DNA of 64,000 bases from Tenrec ecaudatus (GCF_050624435.1 NC_134535.1:125103731-125167730), one strand, 5' to 3'. Positions 11,490-23,056 are shown, counted from the stretch's first letter. Notes: generated by a model not told the origin, from the letters alone. Translations and numbers: made by a program.

Positions 11490-12171
11490 AACTGTTGTTG
11501 TTAGGTGCCTTTGAATCATTTATGACCCACAGCAACCGAATGAAACACTGCCTGGTCCTACTCCATCCTCACAATTATTCCTATGTCTGAGCCTATTGTT
11601 GCAGCTGCTCTGTCAGTCCAGCTCATTGAGGTTCTTCCTCTCTTTCACTGCCTCTGTACGTTATACCAAGCACGATGGCCTTTTCCAGGCACTGGTTTCT
11701 CCTGACAACATGTGCATAGTATGTGAGAGTCTTGCCACCCTTGCCACTTAGGAGCGCTCTAGGCAGACTTCTTCCAAGACAGATTGGTTGGTCCTTTGGC
11801 AGTCCAACTTTAGTCTTCCTTCTTTCACATCCAACTTTCACATGCATATAAGGCCATCGAAAATACCATAACCTGGGTCAGGTTACTTCGTTCTCAGAGT
11901 AACATCCCTGCCTTTCGATGCTCTAAAGAGGTCTTGCACAGCAGATACACCCAAATGCAATTTGTCCTCCTTTTGATCTCTTGACTTCAGCTTCCATGAG
12001 CATTCACTGTGGGTCCAAGCAAGATAACATCCCCAACAGCCCCAATATTTTCTCTTTCCATCATGATGTGACCTATTGGTTCAGTTATGAAGATTGATTT
12101 ATTTTACTTTGAGTCATAATCCAGGTTACAGGCTACAATCCTTGATCTTCCTCAACAAGGGTCTCAATTCT
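11490..12171 (-). mobile_element. RTE/BovB-like LINE, 3' part
   Basis: The minus-strand sequence carries the RTE 3' region. It shares the motifs 'AACTTTCACATGCATATAAGG' and 'TCATGATGTGACCTATTGG' with the 8.4-8.8 kb copy. It continues at 13066-14290 once two insertions are removed. Confidence 0.7.
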
Positions 12172-13065
12172 TCCTTTTTTTTTTTTTTTTTAGGGTTAGA
12201 CATTTTATTGCTCTTTGAGGCTAAGTCTAAAAGTGTGGCTTTCAAAAGTGTGAGGGTATCGTTTAATAAAAAAACATTGTGAATTAGTTAGGAGTTTAGA
12301 ATCATATCAATTTTGTATTCAACAATTTAACCACTTGTCAAGCTACATCACCCCCTTCTGCCCACTCCCAGCCTGCTCCAACTCCTACCTTATCAGTCTC
12401 TCTTGCAGAATACTAGCTTCCCTTTCTTGCAAGTTAGCACCCACCCTCTAGTCCAGAGGTTGGCAAGCTTTTGAGATGGAAGAGTCAATCCTGTCCCTCA
12501 CAACCATTTTTTCCCCCTAGTCTCAGAATTTTTTCTTTAGAACATTTTCTCTCCCTTCCCACTCCATGATTAAATCACCTTGAAAATGAATTGTGTAATC
12601 ACATTCAGTTCTATTGCTCCCTACCCCTCCTGCCTTCACTGTTTACTCTCAAAGTCCCCTCACCCTCCCCAACTCAGACCCCAACCCCTACATCCCATAC
12701 AAACCCTTGCCTCAGTTATGCATCCACACATGCATCCACTCCATTTGTGCTTCACAAACTGGTAAACCCAACAGAAATAGTAAAGAACAAAAACAAAATC
12801 ACGTGGTAAGAAAAAGCAATAGTAATATAAAGATAAAAATAGAAACAATGAGTGAGAAAGAAAAGACCATCATCGATATTTAAAATTCCAGGGAAGAAGT
12901 TTTTGTCATGGAACAAGCAAGAGATCCTTGCACCTAGAACAAATTCAGGTTGGGGTGAGAGGGAGGTCAACTGACCCAGGATCAAGTTTGACCTGGCATA
13001 ACCAGGATGACCATGATCTATGTTTGATGGTAAGGCTGTTCCAGACCTTTGCCTGTGGCTAGATC
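12172..13065 (-). mobile_element. Retroposed transcript of unknown origin (~0.9 kb)
   Basis: The RTE copy is split here. The insert starts on + with about 19 T and, read on the minus strand, ends in CAATAAAATGTCTAACCCT followed by poly(A). That places a canonical signal about 20 nt before the tail. The RTE continues at about 13066. The body shows no recognisable protein homology. It could be a processed non-coding RNA, a UTR-only retrocopy or an unfamiliar LINE tail. Confidence 0.55.
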
Positions 13066-13252
13066 TGCCTCACTTTACATGAGCAAGGTTGTGTCACCTG
13101 CATCCCTCAGGTTAATAAGCCTTCTTCCAATCCTAATATTACATTCTTCTTCATAAAATACAGCTTCACTGATGATTTGCTCAGCATACAGATTGAATAA
13201 GTATGCTGAAAGGCTACAACCCTGACCCATACCTTTCCATATATATATATAG
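13066..13252 (-). pseudogene. RTE reverse transcriptase fragment (YADD region)
   Basis: The minus strand reads GQGCSLSAYLFNLYAEQIIS, then LINLRDAGDTTLLM. Here the catalytic YADD is changed to DAGD. It is part of the same RTE copy as 11490-12171. Confidence 0.8.
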
Positions 13253-13855
13253 GTCAAGCACATTTTTACATTTATTGCCCTCATCATTATCAAAACATTT
13301 GCTTTCTACTCACGCCCTTGGTATCAGCTCTTCATTTTTTCCCCTTCTTCCTCGCTCCCCACTCCCTCAAGAACCCTTGATAATTTATAAATTATTATTA
13401 TTTTGTTATGTCTTACACTGCCCGATGTCTTCCTTCACCCACTTTTCTGTTGTCCGTCCTCCAGGGAGGGGCTTCTATGTAGATCCTTGTGATCGGTTCC
13501 CCCTTTCCACCCTCCCGGTATCGCCACTCTCACCACTGGTCCTGAAGGGATCATCTGCCCTCGATACCCTGTGTTTCCAGTTCCTATCTGTACCAATGTA
13601 CATCCTCTAGGCCAGCTGGATTTGTAAGGTAGAATTGGGGTTCTCGCTCGGGGAGGGAGAGGGAAGAAGCATTTAGGAACTAGAGGAAAGTTGTATGTTT
13701 CAGCATTGCTACACTACACCCTGACTGGCTAGTTTCCTCCCCGTGACCCTCCTGCAAGGGGATGTCCAGTCACCTACAGATGGACCTTGAGTCCTCAATC
13801 TTCACGCCCCCTCATTCACAATGATATGATTTTTTTGTTCTTTGATGTCCAGATT
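13253..13855 (-). mobile_element. L1 3' UTR fragment inserted in RTE
   Basis: It begins at GGTCAAGCACATTTTTACAT and runs through the shared L1 tail blocks (TTGATAATTTATAAATTATT, GATCCTTGTGATCGG). It ends where RTE sequence resumes at about 13860. The terminal AATAAA block of the L1 is missing. Confidence 0.8.
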
Positions 13856-13859
13856 AAAA

Positions 13860-14290
13860 ATGTTTTTCCATCTTTTTTTTAACCTTGATTTTAAACCATG
13901 CAATGTTCCTTTGTTTTGTTTGGACATCTGCCTCTTACTTCATGTTCCTCATGAGAACAATGAAGTGCTCTGGAATTCCCATTCTTCTCAATGTCATCCA
14001 TAGTTTGTTATGATCTACACATTTAAATGTCTTTGCAGAGTCAATAAAACACATCTCTTTGGTATTTTCTGCTTGGATCCAAGATCCATCTGACATCAGC
14101 AATAATATCCCTACTACCACATCCTCTTCTGAATCCGGCCTGAGACTCCGGCAGCTCCCTGTCAATCTACTGTTACAACCATTAGTGGATGATCTTCAGA
14201 AAAAATTTAATTGAATGTGATATTAATGATATTGTTCTAAATTTGTGCATTTTTGATCACCTATTTTTGGAATGGGTATAAATATGGGTC
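13860..14290 (-). pseudogene. RTE reverse transcriptase N-terminal fragment
   Basis: The minus frame at 13935-14165 reads CFIDSAKTFKCVDHNKLWMTL and RMGIPEHFIVLMRNMK, matching the RTE fingers/palm segment. The catalytic region equivalent to FDCVDH has become FKCVDH. Confidence 0.8.
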
Positions 14291-14369
14291 TCCTAGTCAG
14301 TTGGCTAAGTAACTGTCTTCAAAATTTCTTGGCATTTCTTCTATTCTGATTAAATAATCCAAGAAGCGG

Positions 14370-15445
14370 GACTCTCTTAAGAAGAATGCAACATCAAGAT
14401 TGGCAGAAGACTCATTAACAACCTGTGATGTGCAGAAAATACTACCTTGCTTGCCGAAAGCAAATAGGACTTGAAGAACGTACTGATAAAGATCAAAGCC
14501 ATCAATGTGTGTTACACCTCAACATAAACAAAATCAAAATCCTCACATCTAGACTTCGAGACAACATCAAGATAATGGAGAAAAGTTTGAAATTGTCAAG
14601 GAGAGAATTTGTTTGGACTCATAATCAATTAAAATCCACAATCAATGCCCATGGAAGCAGGAGTCAAGAAATCAAAGAATGCATTGTGTAGGTTAGATAA
14701 ATCTGTTGCACAAAACCTCTTTAAAAGGTTGGAGAACAAGGATGTCACTTTGAGGACTAAGCCATTTTCAACCCAAGCCATGGTCTTTTCAATCACTCCG
14801 TACGTATGTAACGTGTAGACAGTGAATACGAAAGACCAAGGAAGAATTAACATGCTTGAGTTAGGGTGTTGCACAGAATATTAACTTTTGCACGGATTGT
14901 CAAAAGAACAAACAAATCCATATTGGGAAGAAGTACAGCTAACCTGCTCCTTAGAGATAAGAATGAGCTCCTTGGCAGGGAGCACTGGTGCGGCCCACAG
15001 TCGAGGTGTTCACATTATGTAGAAATCACTTAAAAGTGATCTGAATAAATTACCGCCACCTCATCTATGAACCTTTCCCAGTTATTCTCAAGGAGAATTG
15101 AGATCTACTATGTAAAGTATTAAATAAACAATTCTAAAAATTAAAAAAAGAGAAAGAAATAAGAATGAGGAGACTTCTTCTCAAGTACTTTGGACATGAT
15201 CTCAGAAGTGACCATTCCCTGGAGAAGGACATCATGCTTATAAAGTAGGTCAATAAAAAGAGGGAGACCTCCAAGAGTTGAATTGACACAGTGGCTGAAA
15301 AATTATATTCAAATATAGCAACAATGGTGAGGATGTTACAGGGCGAGGCATGCTTATTTATATTGTGCATAAGTTTATTATGAGTTGGAATAAACTCATT
15401 GACACCTAAAAAGAACAGCAAGAGAGACTCTTCAACTACATTAGC
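14370..15445 (+). pseudogene. RTE/BovB-like LINE 3' part, plus strand
   Basis: The frame 14425-14691 contains HLNINKIKIL, corresponding to the conserved LN-QKTKIM block after YADD. The sequence continues to the C-terminal end (KYFGHDLRSDHSLEKDIM-like, 15180-15240). A 191-bp insert with its own target duplication interrupts it at 14968-15158. Its orientation opposite to the neighbouring copy makes it a separate insertion. Confidence 0.75.
14968..15158 (+). mobile_element. 191-bp retroposed insert, unknown family
   Basis: ATAAGAATGAG occurs at 14957-14967 and again at 15159-15169. The insert ends with AAATAAACAATTC and an A-rich tail. This is a SINE-like size and structure, but the head does not match AfroSINE. 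Confidence 0.6.
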
Positions 15446-15489
15446 TATTGCCAAATTCTCACCAGTTTTAGTGCCCCATATCATTGCCT

Positions 15490-16079
15490 ACAAACAGTGG
15501 ACATTGATTAATTATTATTATTATTTTACAATCTAGGGTAAGAGAAATGTTCTCCAAGATGCTTAATAGAAAAAAAATTACTTTGGAAATCAAGTATATC
15601 CTTAGTACACCACAGACAGACTATTAACTATAGAATGGAGTAGAGACTCCACCTGTGTGGCTTGGCGGTGTGGCAGTGGCTGGTAGAGTTATAGGAAAAG
15701 CAAACATCTTTAACTGTAGCTTGGGATCCTTTGCCTAATTACATCCAGCATCTGCCACATGCCTCACGTTCTTGGGATGGAAGGGAGATTCTCTGAGCTT
15801 GAGTCATTGCTGCAAACCTCTCTGGGGCCAGTTCTGCATTCTATTGCTGTTGTGGCTGGACAAATGGTATTTTCCTTAATTTAACAGACTTGTCACTCAA
15901 CGTTCTGATGTGGAACTTCAAGTCAGTGGCACCCAGTGACACATAGGCGTTTCTTTTCGGGGACATGAACCTTCCCCACAGAGGTCAAGGTGACTCTAAG
16001 CACATGTACTGTAGGACTCTTGCTCTTTCAGCCTTTCCCCAACTCCTGCCTGTTCTTGAAGGCATTCTTTACTGAAAAG
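15490..16079. other. Unassigned intergenic sequence
   Basis: No gene and no nameable repeat. There is a short ATT-rich tract at 15511-15525. Confidence 0.4.
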
Positions 16080-16185
16080 GCAAATAGTGATTGAGCACTT
16101 ACTGTCATCATTCCAGGTGTTGGGGATACATCGGTAAATAAGGCAGGGAATTTTGGCTTCCTTATCCCTTGGATGTAAAGGTTGC
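16080..16185 (+). mobile_element. L2 LINE fragment
   Basis: GATTGAGCACTTACT, then CAGGTGTTGGGGATAC followed by GGTAAATAAGGCAGG, follows the order of the ancient mammalian L2 tail. Confidence 0.55.
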
Positions 16186-16356
16186 CAAAGTTACAAACGA
16201 GGCCAGTTTCACCTGACACAACAGCTGTGGAAAACATTAGCAAGCAATCAATGAGTTGGGTGGGATGGTAACATTTGGATGAAGAGCTGACTTTATTTTA
16301 ATTAATTTTAAATAATTATGAAAATCATGGTAAGACTCTTTAATTTTATTGTAATT

Positions 16357-16580
16357 TTATGAACTAAAAAAATCATTTTATTGGGGGCTCCTGCAGCTCT
16401 TATAACAATCCACACACCCATTGTATCAAGCACATTTGTAGATATGATACCATCATCCTTTTCAAAACATTTTCTTTCTACTTGAGCCCTTAGTATCAGC
16501 TCCCTTCTTTTTCCATCCTTCCCCCACCCCCATGAAACCTTGAAAAATTTCAAATGATTATTATTTTGTTTTATGAACGT
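16357..16580 (-). mobile_element. L1 3' end, 5' truncated
   Basis: It starts with the reverse complement of the L1 terminus (AATCATTTTATTGGGGGCTC) and ends after the TTGAAAAATTTCAAATGATT block. Confidence 0.8.
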
Positions 16581-16719
16581 TTAAGAATGCTTATCTTTCA
16601 ATTCCGAACCTAATGCATACTCATTGTAAAAATCTCACAGACATGTGAAATATATATTAAAAAATTCTTTCTCTGCTTCACCATAACCAGTTCAATTTCC
16701 AAAATGATGGCTATTATTA

Positions 16720-16764
16720 TTACAAAAAATCATTTTATTGGGGGCTCATACAATTCTTATTAGA
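16720..16764 (-). mobile_element. Ultra-short (45 bp) L1 insertion
   Basis: The only L1 sequence is the last ~40 nt of the tail (AATCATTTTATTGGGGGCTC and ATACAATTCTTATT). A perfect 14-bp duplication, GATGGCTATTATTA, lies at 16706-16719 and 16765-16778. Confidence 0.9.
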
Positions 16765-16811
16765 GATGGCTATTATTAATTTAGATATATGCCCTTTTCT
16801 TAAAAAAAAAG

Positions 16812-17000
16812 TACTTAGAAGTATTACAACTCATAGAAACCCTATAGGACAGAGTAGAGCTACCCTGGTGGATCTCTGAGCCTATAATTTTTTACAGGAG
16901 TTAAAAAAAAAAAGAGTGCCTGCTGGTTCTCAACTTGAGGTTTACAGTGTGGCAACACTACCCCACCAGGGCTGCTATTGGTCTGAATCAGCTCTGAGTT
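16812..17000 (-). mobile_element. AfroSINE
   Basis: AACTCATAGAAACCCTATAG and ACCCCACCAGGGCTG are the reverse complement of tail and head. Confidence 0.75.
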
Positions 17001-17059
17001 TGGGGATTTTTTGGGGAACTTTTGTAAGTATTTACATTCCTAAATTATGCAAACAGGGG

Positions 17060-17215
17060 ATGCTCAAACACTAACTTAAAAGTTGGCTGTTCCAATCCAC
17101 TTAGAAGAAAGAGCACGTGATCTGCTCCAGAAAGGCCACAGAATTGAACACCCTCTGGAGTCATTCCACTACACACGGGGTTGTCAGAAGCCAGAGGGCA
17201 ATTAACAACAGCAAG
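17060..17215 (+). mobile_element. AfroSINE (old)
   Basis: A degraded plus-strand copy: 'AAAAGTTGGCTGTTCCAATCC' corresponds to the tRNA B-box region and 'CCAGAGGGCAATTAACAAC' to the 3' end. Confidence 0.5.
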
Positions 17216-17221
17216 GGAAGT

Positions 17222-17430
17222 ATGTATATGAGTCTATGTGTGGATTGTGGGCATTTACAGAAGTTTAAATACAGGCATGTACACATGTAAATATATTTAT
17301 ATATGATGAAGGGAAAATAGATCTATGTGCATATATTTATACGTTAAGTATTAAGGTAGCAGATGAACATTGAGCCTCCACTGAAGTTTGTTCTGTTAAA
17401 CTGGCATTCCATTATGCTCACAAAGATAGA
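17222..17430 (+). mobile_element. L1 3' UTR internal fragment
   Basis: GGGCATTTACAGAAGTTTAAA through CTGGCATTCCATTATGCTCA matches the inner tail of the window's L1 family (compare 2255-2450). Confidence 0.75.
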
Positions 17431-17499
17431 ATAAAAACTCCAGGTATATTTATTCTTATGCATATATTTTATAGCCGCCTTCTGATACCCGTGTTTGTA

Positions 17500-17582
17500 C
17501 TAGGGGGCTTCAAAAAGTTCATGGGAAAATTCCATGATCTTTTAATTCCATTTTCTACAAACTTTTTGTAGCTCCATCATAC
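17500..17582. mobile_element. Mariner-type palindromic MITE
   Basis: GGGGGCTTCAAAAAGTTCATG at the left and CAAACTTTTTGTAGCTCC at the right form an inverted repeat of about 80 bp, with TA at the edges. Related copies lie at 19414, 32224 and 52103. Confidence 0.65.
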
Positions 17583-19184
17583 TTCTATTGCACATATAGG
17601 CATCCATAAGCAATATGCCTTTTATTTTGCATGTTTAAAAATACATATGAATGCTTCTTGATTTACTATTAAAAATTATTATCACTTTCAAAGAAACCCA
17701 ATCAAACCCACTGCCATAGAATCCATTCTTTTTCATTTTTAAAAATTAAAAAATATATTATTTATTTGTTTTCGAGTCCATTCTTTTTCACAGTGACATA
17801 AAAATTGCCAAAGGAGTTTCCTTTTCTCTTTTTCCAGAAGGGACAACTCCTCTGTGGCTCACGTGAAGTTCTTTAATTATTTTATGCCTATCTAGCCTGT
17901 ATATTATATATATAATTCTTAATAAAAGTGACCTGATATACTTTTTCTTCTGTAGTTTATGTTTTCCAATTTTAAATATACCTTCCCATATTAGCATATA
18001 TCAATACCTTTCCAATTTTAGCAGGTGCATGATATTTTACTGATGAATATACTACAGATTATCAGTTTAAATTGTTTGGCATTGTTTATATTACTTGCTT
18101 TTAAAATTTAAAATTGCAATAAGTAGTCCATCTATCTTTGTGTACTTGGATTACAGTAAGTGAAAAAATATAAAGCTATGCAGAGCCAGGTAAAGCTACA
18201 CAAGTGTACTGTTTTTGTTCTTTTTTAAAACAAATGTACTGTTTTTGAGCTACTTCCTTATACTAATGTAGTGACTGGAAAGAACATAAATTTTTTAACC
18301 ATGAGACATGAGGTTCCAGTCCTAATTACGTAACCAGCAATAGCTACAGGACAGCTGATTTACTATAATCAGCATTTAAGTCTTCCATATAAAAAATGTT
18401 GGATTCCAATGATAAGTTCCCTAAGGTCAGGTCTAGTTAAAGAAATTTATAAACTACGATTTAAATCTCATTACAATTGTTATCATCACTGCATCTATGG
18501 AAATTCCAGGATTTGGCAAAAGGAATCATTTTATGATTGGTAAGTTTAAATCCGTCAAACTTAAAAGTATCTTAAAGAAAGAAAAACAATATAAAACAAA
18601 TCACAATCATCAACATAACTTTTTGCGTGTGACAGAGGAAAAAGAACTGGGGTCAAGGTAGGGAACAGTCAAGAAAACTGATTTGCTTTTGAGCTTAAAC
18701 AAAACCTAAAATTAATCCCTCACCACTTATAACAAAAGTGTTCTTGCAGGGATGTCACAGAATCACATCTACTGGGAAAGTCACAAGTATGAGAAGATAG
18801 ATTTGATTTCAAGTCCAAGATAGTCTCCAGCCCCACCTTCTTCAAGGTGTGTAGCTACTGCCCCCTAGTGGTGGGCAGAGGCGAACTCTAGCCAAGCATT
18901 TAAAACGTTATTGATTGCTAAAGGACAAATAATCCCTACCAAAGAGAGCTGAAACGATCACTTCTGAATGGCTGTCCTGTATTCTTACTTTATTCTGGAA
19001 ATTGTGTGAGGTGCTTGGAAAATACAAACATGTGTCTTGCCCTTGGTAGTTCTTTAGAGTAAGGAAAAGAGAAATGGCAATAAAGAGTAGACGCAATGTG
19101 ATGACAACTACCATTGAAATATAAACGTGGTGGGAATATAGAGGAAAAACTTACTTATTCTACTTAGAAAATGAAGATATTTAC
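17583..19184. other. AT-rich intergenic sequence, no gene seen
   Basis: Mostly AT-rich, with no convincing frame. 18290-18350 may be a MIR relic. The rest is unassigned. Confidence 0.35.
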
Positions 19185-19263
19185 CAAGGATTGAACGGGT
19201 TCCAACCACTGACCTTTGGGTTGACAACCAAGTACTTACCGTACCCATGGCACAAATAGGGTT
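19185..19263 (-). mobile_element. AfroSINE head fragment
   Basis: 'GGTTCCAACCACTGACCTTTGG' followed by 'CCCATGGCACAAATAGGGTTCC' is the reverse complement of the SINE's tRNA-like head. Confidence 0.6.
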
Positions 19264-19413
19264 CCTTCAGTATAGATGCATATTAGGGATATTGAAATAA
19301 ATGGTGTGGCTTACGACCAATAGCAAAGACTAATACAGAATAAAAAACACAAAAGTGCCATACTGAGTTTAGTAAGGGTATCATTTTAGGGAAAACTTTG
19401 CTTTAATCATACA

Positions 19414-19492
19414 CAGGGGGCTTTCAAAAGGTTTGTGGAAACAATGAATTAAAAGATAATCAAATAATGAACTTTTTGAAGCTCCCTCATAT
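19414..19492. mobile_element. Mariner-type palindromic MITE
   Basis: GGGGGCTTTCAAAAGGTTTG and GAACTTTTTGAAGCTCCCTC form the inverted ends. Same family as 17500-17582. Confidence 0.7.
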
Positions 19493-19599
19493 ATTCCAGT
19501 ATTTTTGTGGGTGCACTGAGTTTTGATATAAAGTGATTTCTTTCGGTGGGTCATTATAAGGAAATAATAATAATAAGACTGTATTAAATAATCCCCAAG

Positions 19600-19790
19600 G
19601 TTTCTCCTAGGTCAATGTCCTTATCTGCCAACCAAAAGGTTAGAGGGTCAAGTCTACCCGAAGGTGCCTTGGAAGAAAGGACTGGAGATCTCTGTCTAAA
19701 TAAGTCAGTCATTGAAAACTCTATGGGGCACAATACAACTCTACTTATTGCACTGACTCAAGTCACAAGGGCAATTAATAAAAATGATCG
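19600..19790 (+). mobile_element. AfroSINE (degraded)
   Basis: 'CAACCAAAAGGTTAGAGGGTC' matches the head, and 'CTCTATGGGGCACAATACAAC' the 'CTATGGGGCAGTTCTAC' block. Confidence 0.65.
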
Positions 19791-20112
19791 TGGAAATCCT
19801 TGGTTTGTTTTCTTTCTTCTTAAACTTAGTGGATATGAAAATAGCATGGCAGGGGTGCCTGACTTCCGCCATCTTCCCGAGTAGGAAGAGGCTTAAGATC
19901 TACCACCCAAGGCTGAGTACTATGAGGGGGGAGATCAAGTGTATTCCTCTCTTCCGTTCCTGCCCCCCCCCCTCATTATGACAAATGCCCTTTCCACAGC
20001 ACTCTCCACTTCTCTGCCAAGTTCAATAACTTGTTGCAAGGGCTACACAGAACATACTCAAAATTATGAGGTCCATTAGGTAAGTACTAGATTACAATTC
20101 AGGATCAGGAAC

Positions 20113-20538
20113 TGTGACACTCACATAATTTCGTGTCAACTTGAAGATATAGAAAAGTGCTGGGTGGAGTCTAACTTGTCAAACAGGTCACAGCCTCCTT
20201 GTGGGTGTGACCTCCTAAGGAGCATCCTGGGAACCTCTCTCTCTCCCTCTCTCTCTGCCTTTACCTTCCTGTTGAGCCACACTGAGACCTGTGCCAACCC
20301 TGAAGATGCATCCATTGCTATTGGAGCCACAGGACTTTGCACACACCGGCTGGTGATGTTCCAGCATCTTGCATCATTGCATGTGACTACATGAGTCTTA
20401 AGAGGGACTTATGGACCAGTATTGGACATATGGACTTGTGTTGGACTGGGCTGGGATGTTTTCCTGATACAGTTACTTCTTAATATAAAGCTCTTTCTTA
20501 CTTCTTATTTGTTTCTCTAGGCAGCACGGCCTAACACA
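20113..20538 (-). mobile_element. Solo LTR (ERVL/MaLR-like), 426 bp
   Basis: The element ends are TGTGACAC and ...AACACA. A perfect 5-bp duplication, GGAAC, flanks it (20108-20112 and 20539-20543). The reverse complement begins TGTGTTAGGC and aligns by eye along its length with the LTR at 48453-50148. No internal retroviral genes. A (CT)n tract lies at 20236-20259. Confidence 0.85.
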
Positions 20539-20543
20539 GGAAC

Positions 20544-21154
20544 AATTCATGATGCAGTTTTTTTGGTCAGGACAGTTCTTTTACAGTGCTCACAGTTTCT
20601 CCTTTGGCCTCTCAGCCTCTGAGCCCTTTGGGCTGGCCCCTGTCCTGCTTATCAAATGTTAACAGCTCTGTAGCTCCTCTGATCAATGTCTAGATGAACC
20701 TCAATCTGCTAGGAAACCTTCTGCTTGAAGGCACCTCACTATATGGGTTGGCAACACTTTGCTCAGTGGGCCAGGAAGCCCATTGTGCTGCTTGCATTGG
20801 TTTCCTGGTTCTGTGCCCCTATATCTCTGCTGGTGCTTCTTGCTGTCTCCTGCCGTCTCTGGTGTTAGCAAAGATTTTTCTCTTTCTGTGCAGAGACTTC
20901 AGCTCCAAAGAACACATTCCACCCTTAATACTTCTTGATGGTAGTGAGGTTCCCTCTTTCTGCCTCTGGGATGGCTCGTTTTAAGCTTAACAGGATGGCA
21001 AAACTGACCAATCCTTTGATTAGGGTTCTATGTACCTTATTTGCATTATCAGTAAACTGTCCAATCCACTTGGAGCACTACAAGCACCTTATTTGGACAA
21101 CGCCACCCAATCATCTGGTGGAAGTGACAAGACTATGATGAGAAAGGCCACGTG
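20544..21154. other. Unassigned intergenic sequence
   Basis: No gene recognised. The open frames at 20694-20984 and 20935-21138 overlap in different frames and resemble no family. It could be another old LTR. Confidence 0.35.
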
Positions 21155-21165
21155 AAAACTATCCA

Positions 21166-22240
21166 AAACTCCCACTACACCGAGGCAAAACACTAAGGGC
21201 ATGCAACAGAACAGCAAGGGGAGCAGAGCAAGGAAGTCCTGAGGGAGTACCAAAAATAGATTTTGGGGCCAGGGCTTGGCAGCCCATCAAACTCGACTGG
21301 AAAAACCTCCTAAAAGTCATCAAACAGAGCTTGAACTATTTACAGGCTTTTCTTTGTCATAGGTTTTGTTTTCTTTTGTTGCTTTGTTTTGCTTTGTCTT
21401 GTTTTTGTGCGTATTATTATCTCTGCAGTTCTATCTAAATAAGATAGGTTGGATAAACAATCTAGAGGAGAAAACAATGGGACTGACACTTCTGGGGGGA
21501 CATGGGAGAGGCGGAGGTGGGGGAAAACAAGTGGTGTTAACAAACCCAGGGACAAGGGAACAACAAGTGATCCAAAATCAGTGATGAGGTGGGTGTAAGA
21601 GGCCTGGTAGGACTTGATCAAGGGGAATGTAATCAAGAGGAATTACTGAAACCCAAATGAAGGCTGAGCATGATAGTGTGACAAGAGGAAAGTAAAAGGA
21701 AATAGAGGAAAGAAATTGGAAGCAAAGGGCATTTTAGAGGTCTAAATAAGGACATGTACATATGTAAATATATTTACATATGATGATGGGGAAATAGATC
21801 TATGTGCATATATTTATAGGTTTAGTATTAAAGTTGCAGATGGACATTGGACCTCCACTCAAGTACTACCTCAATGCAAGAACACTTTGTTCTGTTAAAC
21901 TGGCATTCCATGATGCTCACCTTCCCGACATGATTGCTGAAGACAAGTGGTGCATAAGTAAATGTGAAGAAAGCTGATGGTGTCCAGCTATCAAAAGATA
22001 TGGCATCTGGAGTCTTAAAGGATTGAAGGTAAACAAGTGGCCATCTAGCTGAGAAGTAACAAAGCCCACCTGGAAGAAGCACCCCAGCCTCTGTGATCAT
22101 GAGGTGTTGATGGGCTCAGGTATTAGGCATCAAAGAACAAAAAATCATATCATTGTGAATGAGAGGAAGTGCGGAGTAGAGACCCAAAGCCCATCTGTAG
22201 ACAACCCCTCCCTCAAAAAAACCCCCCAACTATTTAATAC
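21166..22240 (+). mobile_element. L1 3' UTR copy with premature, non-canonical 3' end
   Basis: AAAACTATCCA at 21155-21165 and 22241-22251 is an 11-bp target duplication. The copy covers the middle of the L1 tail but stops at CCCATCTGTAGACAA, roughly 500-600 nt before the family's usual end. It is followed by a C/A-rich stretch instead of poly(A). Confidence 0.8.
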
Positions 22241-22254
22241 AAAACTATCCACCA

Positions 22255-22896
22255 CATCTCTGTGAAATAGAATTCATTGTCCATTAATTATGGGTTTTCA
22301 GAGATGTCCATTATCAGCTTGAGGAATTTTCATTCTAATGCTAGTTGGCTGAGAGTTTTAAAACATTATTTAAATGAGTATTACATTTTTCACATGCCCA
22401 TTTTTCCTTCTATTTGGTTAAAAAGTTTAACATGATTTATTACATTGATTTATTAATGTTAAATTACCTTAAATGCTTGGTCATGGTGCAGCAACCAATT
22501 TACACATCATTAGATTAGATTTGTTGTGTTTTGTTATAAAATTTTGTGTCTATGCTCTTGAAGAATGATACTGGTCTGCACTTTCCCTTCTTTCTTTTTT
22601 GGTCTGGTTTTATTATCATAAAATCAGTTGGAAATTGTTCTTTCCCTTTTTCTTAGGGAGCTTGCATATAATTGATATTATTTATTATTATGATTTAATT
22701 GTCCAGTAAAATTCAACAGAGAAGTCATGTGGACCTGTAGTTTCCTTTGTGGGATTTTACTTTAAATGGTTGATTTATTTATGGCCAGTGTGCTATTCAG
22801 ATATTCTATCTCTTCTGAAGTTGTTGTTGGTAAATTGTATCTGTCAAAGATCAATTCAGTTAGGTTACAGAATTGTTTGCAAGAACCCATTCATAA
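22255..22896 (-). mobile_element. Ancient L1 ORF2 fragment
   Basis: GTGGACCTGTAGTTTCCTTT and the 'GATATTCTATCTCTTCTGAAG' to 'GTAAATTGTATCTGTC' run correspond to reverse-complemented ORF2 of old mammalian L1M elements. It is heavily mutated. Confidence 0.6.
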
Positions 22897-22898
22897 TA

Positions 22899-23056
22899 CA
22901 GTAAAACCTGTAGCAGCTGGAACCTGTGTAAGGCAGAAACCTGCTGGAGAAGGAAAACCCAGTGACAGAGAAGTGGTAAGAGTGCACCTTGTCAAAGGCT
23001 GAAAACTTGTCAAGACCTAAAAAGACAGGGAGTTCCAGCTCTCACAGGTTTTACGG
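22899..23056. mobile_element. Tigger/pogo-type MITE
   Basis: CAGTAAAACCTGT at the left and ACAGGTTTTAC at the right are inverted repeats, and TA precedes the left end. At 158 bp it is too short to code. It lies at the end of the ancient L1 fragment. Confidence 0.65.
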
